DNA from: Cupriavidus basilensis OR16
GTDB lineage: Bacteria; Pseudomonadota; Gammaproteobacteria; Burkholderiales; Burkholderiaceae
Assembly: GCF_000243095.1 (NCBI RefSeq)
Contig: NZ_AHJE01000093.1
Span: 1 to 59,260 of the forward strand
Direction of reading: 5' to 3'
Length of the DNA stretch: 59,260 nucleotides
A model generated the notes under the pieces. It was not told the DNA's origin. It did no database searches and saw only the letters and a program-made list of their open reading frames with translations. How positions within the stretch are numbered: position 1 is the first letter of the stretch; every line of letters begins with the position of its first letter. Below are positions 8,580 to 17,408 of this stretch, in pieces. Made by a program: the position numbers and the translations under genes.

Positions 8580-9431
8580 TCAGCGCGCCAGTTGCAGCGT
8601 GACGATCCCTGCCACCACCAGCGCGGTTGCCACCAGCCGGCGCTTGTCGAACGGCTCGCGCAGCAGGAAGTGCCCCAGCAGCGCGGCAAAGATCACGCTG
8701 GATTCGCGCAGCGCCGCCAGCTTGGTCACCGGCGCCATGGTCATGGCCCACAGCATCAGCGCGTAGGAGCCTACGCGGTTGATGCCGCCGATCCAGGCGC
8801 GCTTCCATTCCCGGCGGAACAGCGTCACGAGCGTGCGCCCGCGCTGGCTGAACGCAAAGCTCGGCATGAAGATATGCGACAGCAGTTGCAGCCAGGCGAT
8901 ATAGGAGAACACTTCGCCATAGCGTTTGACGGCCGTGCCGTCGATCACCGTGCCGCCGGCCAGGCACGCGCCAGCCATCAGGGCGAAGGCCATCAGGTCG
9001 GGGGACTGGTTGCGCCAGCGCACCAGGCTGACCAGGCCGAGGCAGATCATGGCAATGCCGGCGTAGCCGCCGACCCCGAGCCGCTCGGCCCCGGTCAGCA
9101 GCAGGACCACGGCGACCATCAGCGGGGCCGAGCCCCGCATCAGCGGATAGGCCTGACTGAAGTCGCCGCGGTTGTAGGCGGCCACCAGCGCTAGCTTGTA
9201 GCCGACTTCCAGCGTGACCGTGGCTAGCAGGAAGGGCCAGACCTGCGGCGCCGGCAACGGCACCAGGAATACCATCGGCAGCGCCACGAGAAAGCAGAAG
9301 GTATCGATCAGCGCCATCGACGACAGCCGGTCGCCGCCGATCTTGACGATGGCATTCCATGATGCGTGCATCACGGCGGAGAGCATGACGGCGAGCAGGG
9401 CGGTGGCGTGGAAGTCGGCGGGGAGGGTCAT
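8580..9431 (-). CDS. EamA/DMT-family membrane transporter
   Basis: Inner-membrane permease of the drug/metabolite transporter superfamily, 283 aa, with about ten hydrophobic segments arranged as two five-helix EamA halves (MHASWNAIVKIGGDRL in the first, SSVIFAALLGHFLLREPF in the second). LLREPF with the following K-R is the usual end of the eighth to ninth helix in this family. Substrate unknown; members export amino acids or other small metabolites. It is on the same strand as the IclR gene, about 100 bp upstream. A 16-bp tandem duplication (8561-8590) spans its stop codon. Confidence 0.85.
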   Translation of the reverse strand: MTLPADFHATALLAVMLSAVMHASWNAIVKIGGDRLSSMALIDTFCFLVALPMVFLVPLPAPQVWPFLLATVTLEVGYKLALVAAYNRGDFSQAYPLMRGSAPLMVAVVLLLTGAERLGVGGYAGIAMICLGLVSLVRWRNQSPDLMAFALMAGACLAGGTVIDGTAVKRYGEVFSYIAWLQLLSHIFMPSFAFSQRGRTLVTLFRREWKRAWIGGINRVGSYALMLWAMTMAPVTKLAALRESSVIFAALLGHFLLREPFDKRRLVATALVVAGIVTLQLAR

Positions 9432-9476
9432 TGGGGTGGTGGGGGATTGGGAGCAACTGCAACTGCGAAATCAGCA

Positions 9477-9510
9477 GCAACTGCAACTGCAACTGCAACT
9501 GCAACTGCAG
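9477..9510. repeat. Hexanucleotide microsatellite (GCAACT)n
   Basis: Five full GCAACT units followed by GCAG; two more units lie at 9453-9466. The array is just upstream of the EamA gene start, so copy-number change could affect its expression. Confidence 0.85.
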
Positions 9511-9535
9511 TTTCACCTCCACTGCGGGGAGGCGA

Positions 9536-9565
9536 CCTACTTTCTTGTCTCGCCAAGAAAGTAGG
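9536..9565. repeat. REP-like extragenic hairpin
   Basis: CCTACTTTCTTG pairs perfectly with CAAGAAAGTAGG across loop TCTCGC. The downstream GGCAAAGAAGCGAC resembles the element at 19022-19060, so the two are probably members of a dispersed family. Confidence 0.65.
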
Positions 9566-9818
9566 CAAAGAAGCGACCCGGATGGGGCGACGAGGCGCCC
9601 CATAACGGGAGAGGAAAACCCTGACGGCTCGCTGCGCATCGCGCTTGGGTGATTTGCGCCTGGGGGCGCAAATCACGGCTACGCCGAATGGTGTTTTGAT
9701 CCCCACTGGTTTTGATCCCCACTGGTTTGGCTGTGTTTCCCGCCCTTTGGGCGTTTCACACAGCTGCCAATTTGTTGATCTTGCCGCTGGTCGCTGGGAC
9801 GATGGCTCTGCAAATGCC

Positions 9819-10952
9819 TCAAGCCGCGCGGGCCAACGGTGCTTTCATCTCGATCCCCATTTCCGCGAGCGTCTCGCCAATGGCGCCCACCACATTGCGC
9901 ATCTCGTTGGCATCGATCGCGCCAATGCAGCCCACGCGGAAGGTTTCCACCTGCGTCAGCTTGCCCGGATAGAGGATGTAGCCGCGCTCGCGCACCTTGG
10001 CGTAGAAGGTCTTGAAGTCATAGCGGGCGTCGTCCGGCGCGTGGAAGGTGACGATGATGGGGGCTTGCACGTCGGGCGAGAGGAAAGGGCGGAAACCCAG
10101 TACCGCCATGCCGCTCACCAGCGTTTCATAGTTGGCGCGATAGCGCGCGCCGCGCACCTGCTGGCCGCCTTCTTCCAGGAACTGGTCGAGCGCGGCGCGG
10201 AAGGCGGCCACCACATGGGTGGGCGGGGTGAAGCGCCACTGGGTGGTCTTCTGCATATAGGTGTACTGGTCGTACAGGTCCAGCGCCAGTGAATGGCTGT
10301 TGCCCTGGCTAGCCTCCAGCACGCTTTTTTTCATCAGCACGAAGCCCATGCCCGGCACGCCTTCGATGCACTTGCCGGTGGCGGCCACCAGCGCGTCGAA
10401 CGGCATGGTGCGCGCGTCGATCTCCAGCGCGCCGAAGGAGCTCATGGCGTCGACGATCAGGCCCTTGCCCAGGCGCGCGCACAGCGCGGCGATCTCGGGC
10501 AGCGGGTTGAGCACGCCGGCGCCGGTTTCGCAATGCACCTGCGCTACGTGCGTGATCGACGGATCGCGCAGGAGCGCGGCTTCGATCAGCGCGGCGGTGG
10601 CGGGCTGGTCTTCGGGGATCGGCAGTTCCACGCTGGCCCGTCCCAGCACCTTGCAGATCTTGAGAATGCGCTGGCAGTAGGCGCCGTTTTGCGGCACCAG
10701 CACCTTGCCGCCGCGCGGCACCACGTTGGCGATGGCGGCTTCGACCGAGAAGGTGCCGCTGCCCTGCATGGGCACGCAGACGTGCGTATCTTGCCCGCGC
10801 ACGATGGCGATCAGGTCGTCGCACAGGCTGCGCGTGATGGCATTGAAGCCGGCGTCCCACGATCCCCAGTCGCGCAGCATGGCTTGCTTGGTGGCGAGCG
10901 AGGTGGTGAGAGGGCCGGGGGTCAGCAGGATGGGGTCGTTGCCGCGGATCAT
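9819..10952 (-). CDS. phnW: 2-aminoethylphosphonate-pyruvate transaminase
   Basis: PLP-dependent aminotransferase that moves the amino group of 2-AEP to pyruvate, giving phosphonoacetaldehyde and alanine. 377 aa, typical length. The N-terminus LLTPGPLTTS, the segment MQGSGTFSVEA, Asp168 in IVDAMSSFG and the PLP lysine Lys194 in ATGKCIEGVPGMG are all present. It heads the 2-AEP degradation branch; its product is handled by PhnY and PhnA encoded at 16-19 kb. It lies after the importer genes on the same strand and is separated from the permease by 114 bp containing an 8-bp tandem repeat, so it is likely part of the same operon. Confidence 0.93.
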   Translation of the reverse strand: MIRGNDPILLTPGPLTTSLATKQAMLRDWGSWDAGFNAITRSLCDDLIAIVRGQDTHVCVPMQGSGTFSVEAAIANVVPRGGKVLVPQNGAYCQRILKICKVLGRASVELPIPEDQPATAALIEAALLRDPSITHVAQVHCETGAGVLNPLPEIAALCARLGKGLIVDAMSSFGALEIDARTMPFDALVAATGKCIEGVPGMGFVLMKKSVLEASQGNSHSLALDLYDQYTYMQKTTQWRFTPPTHVVAAFRAALDQFLEEGGQQVRGARYRANYETLVSGMAVLGFRPFLSPDVQAPIIVTFHAPDDARYDFKTFYAKVRERGYILYPGKLTQVETFRVGCIGAIDANEMRNVVGAIGETLAEMGIEMKAPLARAA

Positions 10953-11032
10953 GGAGTGCTCCTGGATTGGGGTCAGGGGAGTGGTTGGCTCCGGCCGGTG
11001 TCTCCAGCCGGATGCCGGTTAGTCGATGGGTC

Positions 11033-11064
11033 GATGTGCCAATGTGCCGATGTGCCGATGTGCC
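11033..11064. repeat. 8-bp tandem repeat, four units
   Basis: GATGTGCC, AATGTGCC, GATGTGCC, GATGTGCC in tandem between the permease gene and phnW. GCCGGTTAGTCG flanks the array on both sides. Confidence 0.85.
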
Positions 11065-11066
11065 GG

Positions 11067-12812
11067 TTAGTCGTTGCGCCCGGATTGACGCCATGCCTGG
11101 GTCTTGGCGTCAAGCACGCGCTGCAGCAGGTAGTACAGCAGGCAGGCAAAGGCCGAGGTCAGCACCACCAGCGTGGCCATGGCGGCCGCCGGGCCGATGT
11201 CGCCGCTCTCGTCAAGGTTGACGATTTCCACGGACGCCAGCTTGGTATCCGCGCCGTACAGGAAGACCACGGCCGAGACGGTCGTCATGGCGTTGATGAA
11301 CAGGTAGCGCGAGATTTCCAGGATGGCGGGCAGGCACGCCGGCACGGTCACCTTGAGGAAGGTGGTGTAGAAGGGCACCTTGAGCGAGGCCGATACCGCC
11401 TCGAACTCGCTGTCGAGTTGCTTGAGCGCGGTCACCGCGGTCAGGTGGCAGGAGGCGTAGTAGTGCACGATGGTCACCAGTACGAGGATGCCCAGCGTCT
11501 GGTAGATGACGTTGAGCGGGTTGGCGGCGGGCACGAAGAAGAAGATGTAGCCCAACCCGAGCACCAGCCCCGGCACGCCCATCGGCAGCACGGCCATCAG
11601 CCGCACGAAGCCGCGCAGCCAGTCCAGCCCGCGTGTCTTCTCCAGCAGGTAGGCCGTGCTGAAGATGAAGATGGGGCCCAGCAGCGCGCAGGCAATGGCC
11701 AGGCGCAGGCTGTTGAAGTACGAATCGACCACGCCGCCTTCAATCAGGCCTACGCGGTAGTGGTCCAGCGAGAGCGAGAAGTTGTACGGCCACAGCTTGA
11801 CGAACGACGCGTAGATCGCCATGCCCATCACCGCCGCCATCAGCGCCGCCATGACCCAGCAGAAAGTGGCCATGGAGAGATCGAAGCGGCGGCTGCGGCG
11901 CGGCACGTAAGGCACCGAGCGCGCGGACATCAGCGCCATCTGGCGGCGCTGCACGCGCGCATCGATGTAGTAAGTCGCCGCTACCGGCACCAGCAGCATC
12001 AGCGACACCACCGCGCCCTGCGAGAAATCCTGCATGCCGATCACCAGCTTGTAGATGTCGGTCGCCAGCATATGAAAGTTGCCGCCGATCACCTTGGGAA
12101 TGCCGAAGTCGGAGATGGCATAGGTGAACACCACCATGGCCGCGCTGACCAGCCCATAGCGTGCGCCTGGCACCGTGATGGTGAGGAACTTGCGCAGCGT
12201 GGAGGTGCCGAGCGCGTCGGCGGCCTCGTACAGCCGCGCGTCCGTCAGCGACAGCGCGGTGATCAGGATCATCAGCGCGTGCGGGAAGGTGGCGAACACC
12301 ATCGACGCGACGATGCCCAGCGGCCCGTAGATCTGCGTCTCGCCCATCAACGGCTTGAACAGGCCCTGGTTGCCGAACCAGTAGATGAACGAGATGGCCG
12401 CCAGCAACGAAGGCGCCAGCAGCGGGATCATCGCCAGGTTGCGCAGCATGCCCTTGAAGGCGATGCGGCTGCGCGTGAGCGCATAGGCAAAGGTGAAGGC
12501 CAGCAAGGTGAAGGCCAGCGGCACCGTCAGCACGGTGGCCAGCGCCGAGACCCACAGGCTGTTCCATACCGAGCGCAGCAGCGCGGGAGACGCCAGGTAA
12601 GCCCGAAAGTGCGCGAGGCCCGCGAGGCTGCCGTCGCGGTTTTGCACGCTCTTGGCCAGGATCATCACGATGGGCGCCAGCACAAAGCACAGCAGGGCCA
12701 GCGCGGCCACGCCGAGCAGGGCGAGCGCCAGGCGGTCGGTCCAGTGCGCGCGCACGCGGCTGGCGGCGGGGGTGGCTTCGGCCACCGGGGCGGTGGATAG
12801 GCTGAGGCTCAT
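11067..12812 (-). CDS. 2-aminoethylphosphonate ABC transporter permease (fused two-domain)
   Basis: Inner-membrane permease, 581 aa, made of two BPD_transp_1 halves (about residues 75-290 and 350-570), as in FbpB-type and PhnU2-type permeases. About twelve membrane segments are seen, and each half has a coupling loop (LYEAADALGTSTLRKFLTIT and EFEAVSASLKVPFYTTFLKV). Start ATG at 12812 overlaps the stop of the ATPase gene by 4 bp (ATGA), so the two are translationally coupled. Neighbouring phnW, binding protein and phnR point to 2-AEP as the cargo. Confidence 0.88.
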   Translation of the reverse strand: MSLSLSTAPVAEATPAASRVRAHWTDRLALALLGVAALALLCFVLAPIVMILAKSVQNRDGSLAGLAHFRAYLASPALLRSVWNSLWVSALATVLTVPLAFTLLAFTFAYALTRSRIAFKGMLRNLAMIPLLAPSLLAAISFIYWFGNQGLFKPLMGETQIYGPLGIVASMVFATFPHALMILITALSLTDARLYEAADALGTSTLRKFLTITVPGARYGLVSAAMVVFTYAISDFGIPKVIGGNFHMLATDIYKLVIGMQDFSQGAVVSLMLLVPVAATYYIDARVQRRQMALMSARSVPYVPRRSRRFDLSMATFCWVMAALMAAVMGMAIYASFVKLWPYNFSLSLDHYRVGLIEGGVVDSYFNSLRLAIACALLGPIFIFSTAYLLEKTRGLDWLRGFVRLMAVLPMGVPGLVLGLGYIFFFVPAANPLNVIYQTLGILVLVTIVHYYASCHLTAVTALKQLDSEFEAVSASLKVPFYTTFLKVTVPACLPAILEISRYLFINAMTTVSAVVFLYGADTKLASVEIVNLDESGDIGPAAAMATLVVLTSAFACLLYYLLQRVLDAKTQAWRQSGRND

Positions 12813-13924
12813 GGTTGACGGAAGATGCGGATGCGGTCGGCGGGAATGGCCAGGCGCAGCAGGTCGCCGGCGCTGGGGCGCAAGTCATGCAGGTCGTTCA
12901 GCGAGAGATCCGCGTAGAGCGTTTCGCAGCGGCCGCCCTGTCCTGCCTCCCCGGCCGCCGGCAGCTTGAGCGTAAGCCGGGAGAACGCGCCCAGGAACTC
13001 GATCTTGTCCACGGTGGCGTCGAGCACATTGCCGCCGTGCTGCTCGATGCCGCGCACGCACACATCTTCCGGGCGGAAGAACACCTGCACCGACTCCTCC
13101 GCGCAGCATCCCGGCGGCGTGGCGCAGCGCATGCGCGTGCCGCCCAGGTGCAGTTCGCCGTCGCCGCTCACGCGCGCCGCCAGCATGTTGGTGCGGCCGA
13201 CAAAATCGGCGGCGAAGGGGGTGGCGGGGCGCTGGTAGATCTGCGCCGGCGTGCCGATCTGCTCGATCGCGCCCTGGTTCATCACCACGATGCGGTCGGC
13301 CATGGACAGCGCCTCTTCCTGGTCGTGCGTGACCAGGATAGTGGTGATGTTCAGGCGCTGCTGCAGCGCGCGGATTTCGCCGCGCAGCCGCCCGCGCACG
13401 CGCGCGTCCAACGCGGAGAGCGGTTCGTCCAGGAGCAGCAGGCCAGGCGAAGTCGCCAGCGCGCGGGCAATGGCCACGCGCTGCTGCTGCCCGCCGGAGA
13501 GCTGGGCGGGATATTGCCCGCCGCGCTCGGGCAGGCCGACCATGGTCAGCAGCTCGGCCACGCGCTCCTGGCGCTGCGCGCGCGGCATGCGGCGGTTGAC
13601 CAGGCCATAGGCCACGTTGTCCGCGACCGTCAGGTTGGGGAACAGCGCATAGGATTGGAACACGATGCCGTAGTCGCGCTCCATCGGCGGCAGCGTGGAG
13701 ATGTCGCGCCCGGCCTGCACGATGGTGCCGGCGCTTTGCGATTCCAGCCCGGCGATGATGCGCAGCAGGGTGGTCTTGCCGCAGCCCGACGGCCCGAGGA
13801 AACACAGCAGCTCGCCCTGGCGCACCTCCAGGTCGATATGTTGCAGGGCGGTAAAGCCGCCGAAGCGCTTCTGGATGCCTTGCAGGCTGAGATAGCTATC
13901 GTGCCTGGCGGTGGTGGTTTGCAT
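12809..13924 (-). CDS. phnT: 2-aminoethylphosphonate ABC transporter ATP-binding protein
   Basis: ATPase of the 2-AEP importer, 371 aa. Walker A GPSGCGKTT is at residues 44-52, the signature LSGGQQQRVAIARAL near 143 and Walker B GLLLLDEPLSALDARV near 160. A C-terminal OB/TOBE regulatory domain follows (RPEDVCVRG onward), as in CysA/PotA-type ATPases. The start at 13924 (MQTTTARHDS) is preferred over an upstream in-frame start at 13981 because GAGGCGACACGCC precedes it. It lies between the binding protein gene and the permease gene. Confidence 0.9.
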   Translation of the reverse strand: MQTTTARHDSYLSLQGIQKRFGGFTALQHIDLEVRQGELLCFLGPSGCGKTTLLRIIAGLESQSAGTIVQAGRDISTLPPMERDYGIVFQSYALFPNLTVADNVAYGLVNRRMPRAQRQERVAELLTMVGLPERGGQYPAQLSGGQQQRVAIARALATSPGLLLLDEPLSALDARVRGRLRGEIRALQQRLNITTILVTHDQEEALSMADRIVVMNQGAIEQIGTPAQIYQRPATPFAADFVGRTNMLAARVSGDGELHLGGTRMRCATPPGCCAEESVQVFFRPEDVCVRGIEQHGGNVLDATVDKIEFLGAFSRLTLKLPAAGEAGQGGRCETLYADLSLNDLHDLRPSAGDLLRLAIPADRIRIFRQP

Positions 13925-14025
13925 GGCGTGTCGCCTCTTGTGGGGGTGAGGACTGGCTTGGTGGCTGCTGCGCGCGGGCATGGCGTCAGGCCCGCGCGGG
14001 CCCGGCTCGGCTGGCTCTGCGGGCC

Positions 14026-15057
14026 TTATTGTTTTTCCGACTTGCCGCTATAGCGCTTCTGCCATTCGTTGAGCACGCGTTCGCGGTTCTTGGCGATGTA
14101 GCCAAAGTCGTTCTTGACCAGCATCTTTTCGTAGTTCACGGGGATGCTGTCCACCTTCTTGGCCACGCCGGGGTAGGCCACGATGGCCCAGTCGCGCGCG
14201 AACAGCTCGTTGGCGTCCTTGCTCGCCAGCCAGTCCAGGTAGCGCTGCGCGGCCTCGAGCTTCTTGGTGCCCTTGACAATGCCAGCGGCCTCGATGTCAT
14301 AGCCCAGCCCTTCGGTCGGGAAGATCATGTCGATGGGCGCGCCCGAGGCCTTGGTCTTGTGCGCGCGCAGCTCGAACGAAATGCCGATCGGGAATTCGCC
14401 GGCGCCCGCCTGCTTGCACGGCTTGGAGCCGGAGTGCGTGTACTGGGCAATGTTCTCGTGCAGCGCGTCCATGTACTTCCAGCCCTCCTGCTCGCCGAAC
14501 AGCTGCAGCCACGCGGTCACGTCAAGAAAGCCGGTGCCCGAGGAGGCCGGGTTGGGCATCACGATCATGCCTTTGTAGATGGGCTTGGCCAGGTCGCGCC
14601 AGGTTTCGGGCTTGGGCAGGTTGCGCTTCTTGGCTTCCACGGTGTTGAAGCAGAGGGTGGCGCCCCATACGTCCAGCCCCACCCAGTTCGGCGGCGTGGC
14701 CTTGTCGCTGTAGTCGCGCGTGAGGCGGTCGAAACCCTTGGGCGAGTAGGGGGTCAGCATGTTTTCCTGTTTCAGCAGCTCCAGGCTGGAAGCAGCCAGC
14801 CCGGCGATCACGTCGGCCTGCGGATTGGCTTTTTCCGCGAGCGCCTTGGCGGTGATCACCCCCGTGGAGTCCCGCACGTACTTGAGTTCAATATCCGGCG
14901 CCACCTTGGCAAAGCCTTCGGCGTATGGCTTCAAGGTCTCGATTTCCCACGCCGTGTAGACGGTGAGGGTGGTCTTTTGCGCCAGCGCGGCACTGGCGCA
15001 ACACAGGGCTAGTGCACCGGCGGCCAGGTGCGGAACGAACTTGAACGTCGCTTTCAT
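14026..15057 (-). CDS. phnS: 2-aminoethylphosphonate ABC transporter substrate-binding protein
   Basis: Periplasmic binding protein, 343 aa, of the ferric/AEP extracellular solute-binding group. The signal peptide runs to about residue 26 (ASAALA before Gln). The segments TLTVYTAWEIETLKPYAEGF and NPASSGTGFLDVTAWLQLFG are typical of PhnS2-like proteins. ATG at 15057 has AAGGAG 7 nt upstream; a longer frame to 15159 would place the signal peptide internally. First gene of the minus-strand importer operon, divergent from phnR. Confidence 0.9.
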   Translation of the reverse strand: MKATFKFVPHLAAGALALCCASAALAQKTTLTVYTAWEIETLKPYAEGFAKVAPDIELKYVRDSTGVITAKALAEKANPQADVIAGLAASSLELLKQENMLTPYSPKGFDRLTRDYSDKATPPNWVGLDVWGATLCFNTVEAKKRNLPKPETWRDLAKPIYKGMIVMPNPASSGTGFLDVTAWLQLFGEQEGWKYMDALHENIAQYTHSGSKPCKQAGAGEFPIGISFELRAHKTKASGAPIDMIFPTEGLGYDIEAAGIVKGTKKLEAAQRYLDWLASKDANELFARDWAIVAYPGVAKKVDSIPVNYEKMLVKNDFGYIAKNRERVLNEWQKRYSGKSEKQ

Positions 15058-15174
15058 GTGGGGCTCCTTGTGGCATTCTAAGTGGTATTGTGTGTCAATT
15101 TGGTGAATTTGTTGCGGTACTTTGGGGCATGTTGCACCAGATTCGCCGCATCGCTTCATATCACCGTTAAACCC

Positions 15175-15185
15175 TTGTTCTACAA
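15175..15185. promoter_or_regulatory. Candidate PhnR operator (FadR consensus)
   Basis: TTGTTCTACAA matches TNGTNNNACNA, the binding pattern of the FadR subfamily to which PhnR belongs. It lies about 120 bp upstream of phnS in the phnS-phnR divergent region. Confidence 0.55.
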
Positions 15186-15254
15186 CACTTGCAAGACGTA
15201 TGCCCGGTTTTTACAGGAACGTTTGAGGCGTTTCGTGCCCATCGACGTTTCCCA

Positions 15255-15288
15255 GTTTGTTGACAATATACAAACTGCTTGCTTTAAT
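15255..15288 (+). promoter_or_regulatory. Predicted sigma70 promoter of phnR with overlapping dyad
   Basis: TTGACA (15260-15265), 17-bp spacer, TTTAAT (15283-15288). GTTTGT (15255-15260) and ACAAAC (15270-15275) form an inverted repeat over the -35 box, suitable for autoregulation by a dimeric repressor. Confidence 0.65.
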
Positions 15289-15328
15289 GACAACCAGGAT
15301 TTTCGATGTACCCGAATCAGGAGTCTTC

Positions 15329-16051
15329 ATGTCACGGCCAGCCGCTCAGTCGAGCGATATCGCGATCCTGCAGAGCCAGTCGCTGACCACCCTGGTGCAG
15401 CGCGAGCTTGAAATGCGCATCGTGTCCGGCGGCCTGCTGCCAGGCGCCAGGCTCAATGAAATCGAACTCGCCGGCGAGTTCAATGTGTCGCGCGGCCCGC
15501 TGCGCGAAGCCTTCCGGGCGTTGGAGCAGGCCGGCCTGCTGCGCACCGAGAAAAACCGCGGCGTGTTCGTGCGCGCCATCTCCCTGGAAGAAGCCGACGA
15601 GATCTATGCGCTGCGCGCGGTGTTGGACGAATACGTGGGCCGGCAGCTTGCCGCCAACATCGCGGCAGAGGGCGTGCGCGAGCTGCGCGCGCTGATCGAG
15701 GCCATGGGCGCGGCCAGCACTGCGCGCAACCTCGACGAATACACGCGGCTCAATCTCACCCTGCATGACCGCATGGTGGAACTCGCCGGCAACCGCAAGC
15801 TGGTGGACACCTACCGGCGCCTGGTCAAGGAGCTCACCTTGTTCCGGCGCGAGGCGCTTTCGGCCGACAGCAACGCTATCCCCACCTCTACCCGCGAGCA
15901 CCGCGAGATCGTGTCGGCCATTGCCGCGCGCGATGTCGAGCTGGCGGGCAGGCTGATGCGAGAGCACGTGGAACGCGGCCGCGCCCGCATGCATGCCGCC
16001 GTAACCGCTGTTGACGTCGCCGAAGGCGGCGCCGAGACCCATACCCCCTGA
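15329..16051 (+). CDS. phnR: GntR-family regulator of phosphonate utilisation
   Basis: FadR-subfamily regulator, 240 aa. The winged helix is at about residues 12-80 (TTLVQRELEMRIVSGGLLPG, then AGEFNVSRGPLREAFRALEQ). A C-terminal FCD helical effector domain follows (DEIYALRAVLDEYVGRQLA, later EHREIVSAIAARDVELA). Start ATG at 15329 follows AGGAGTCTTC. It is divergent from the importer operon and lies 31 bp before phnA, so it most likely senses 2-AEP or a breakdown product and controls both directions. Assigned to the PhnR group by context and similarity. Confidence 0.87.
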   Translation: MSRPAAQSSDIAILQSQSLTTLVQRELEMRIVSGGLLPGARLNEIELAGEFNVSRGPLREAFRALEQAGLLRTEKNRGVFVRAISLEEADEIYALRAVLDEYVGRQLAANIAAEGVRELRALIEAMGAASTARNLDEYTRLNLTLHDRMVELAGNRKLVDTYRRLVKELTLFRREALSADSNAIPTSTREHREIVSAIAARDVELAGRLMREHVERGRARMHAAVTAVDVAEGGAETHTP

Positions 16052-16082
16052 AGCCTTTCATTACCCGCACAGGAACCCCGAC

Positions 16083-17360
16083 ATGTCGAACCCGAATCTA
16101 TCCAGCGTCGCCGCCCCGAGCATCACTGTCAATCAGCGCACCTACCAATGGATGAAGCAGCCCGTGGTAGTGGTCTGCGTGGACGGTTGCGAATTCGATT
16201 ACCTGGAAGCCGCCGCCGCCAGCGGCCGCGCGCCATACCTGCAGCGCCTGCTGGCCGAGGGCGCGAGCTTTCGGGGAGCGTGCGTGGTGCCCACCTTCAC
16301 CAACCCGAACAACCTGTCCATCGTATGCGGCGCGCCGCCGGCGGTGCACGGCATCTGCGGCAACTACTTCTTCGATCGCAGCGCCAACGGCGGCCGCGGC
16401 GAGGAAGTGATGATGAACGACCCCAAGTACCTGCGCGCCGGCACCATCCTGGCCGCCTTCGCCGATGCCGGCGCCAGCGTGGCGGTGGTGACCGCCAAGG
16501 ACAAGCTGCGCCGCCTGCTCGGCCACGGCATGCGCGGCATCTGTTTCTCCTCGGAGAAGGCCGACCAGGCCACGCTGGAGGACAACGGCATCGACAACGT
16601 GCTGGAGCTCGTGGGCATGCCGGTGCCAAGCGTGTACAGCGCCGAGCTGTCCGAGTTCGTCTTTGCCGCTGGGGTGCGGCTGATGGAAACCCGCCGGCCG
16701 GACCTGATGTACTTGTCCACCACCGATTACATCCAGCACAAGTTCGCCCCGGGCTCCGACGGCGCCAACGCGTTCTACGCCATGATGGACAAGTACCTGG
16801 CGCAGCTCGATGCGCTGGGCTGCGTGGTGGCGCTCACCGCCGACCACGGCATGAACGCCAAGCACGACGACGCCACCAAGGCGCCCAACGTGATCTACCT
16901 GCAGGACCAGTTCGACAGCTGGCTCGGCCGTGGCGTGGAAGCCGGCGGCGCGCGCGTGATCCTGCCGATCACCGATCCCTATGTGGTGCACCACGGCGCG
17001 CTCGGCTCCTACGCCACCGTCTACCTGCCGGAGGATGTCGACCGCGCCGCGCTCAAGGGCAAGCTGGCGGCCCTGCCCGGCATCGAAAGCGTGCTCGACA
17101 ACGCCGAAGCCTGCGCGCGCTTCGAGCTGCCGCCGGACCGCGTGGGCGATCTGGTGATTGTCAGCGACAAGCATGTGGTGCTGGGCACCAGCCAGAGCCG
17201 CCATGACCTGTCCGGCCTGGACGCGCCGCTGCGCTCGCACGGCGGCGTGTCCGAGCAGACCGTGCCGCTGGTGTTCAACCGCGCCACGGCGGGCATTCCC
17301 GGCAAGGCGCAGCTGCGCAACTTCGACATCTTCGACGTCGCGCTCAATCACCTGCACTGA
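16083..17360 (+). CDS. phnA: Phosphonoacetate hydrolase
   Basis: Zinc-dependent alkaline-phosphatase-superfamily enzyme that splits the C-P bond of phosphonoacetate, giving acetate and phosphate. 425 aa. Metal and nucleophile residues are recognisable: Asp in CVDGCEFDYL, Thr in PTFTNPNN, Asp/His in STTDYIQHKF, Asp-His in ADHGMNAKH and a C-terminal His in RSHGGVSEQ. No signal peptide, so cytoplasmic. AGGAA precedes ATG 16083. It stands between phnR and phnY; with PhnW and PhnY it completes the PhnWAY route, which can supply both carbon and phosphorus. Confidence 0.92.
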   Translation: MSNPNLSSVAAPSITVNQRTYQWMKQPVVVVCVDGCEFDYLEAAAASGRAPYLQRLLAEGASFRGACVVPTFTNPNNLSIVCGAPPAVHGICGNYFFDRSANGGRGEEVMMNDPKYLRAGTILAAFADAGASVAVVTAKDKLRRLLGHGMRGICFSSEKADQATLEDNGIDNVLELVGMPVPSVYSAELSEFVFAAGVRLMETRRPDLMYLSTTDYIQHKFAPGSDGANAFYAMMDKYLAQLDALGCVVALTADHGMNAKHDDATKAPNVIYLQDQFDSWLGRGVEAGGARVILPITDPYVVHHGALGSYATVYLPEDVDRAALKGKLAALPGIESVLDNAEACARFELPPDRVGDLVIVSDKHVVLGTSQSRHDLSGLDAPLRSHGGVSEQTVPLVFNRATAGIPGKAQLRNFDIFDVALNHLH

Positions 17361-17408
17361 GCGCCGCCCGCATCCGCATCGCCCCGAACTCTTGACGCGA
17401 GAACCGAC

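Larger units (their letters stand above)
9432..9818. other. Intergenic region rich in repeats and hairpins
   Basis: No supported gene. In order it holds a GCAACT hexamer microsatellite (9453-9466 and 9477-9510), a perfect 12-bp hairpin (9536-9565), a 10-bp stem hairpin GATTTGCGCC/GGCGCAAATC with loop TGGG (9651-9674), and a 16-bp tandem duplication of TTTTGATCCCCACTGG (about 9693-9725). Open frames here are low complexity. Confidence 0.6.

Noticed and set aside
9477..9510. GCAACT array considered as a CRISPR or iteron array
   Set aside because: Units are only 6 bp with no spacers, and no cas or rep gene is nearby; it is a simple microsatellite.
10293..12800. 835-aa plus-strand open frame opposite the phn permease and phnW
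   Set aside because: Arg/Gln/His-rich antisense translation of well-recognised genes on the minus strand.
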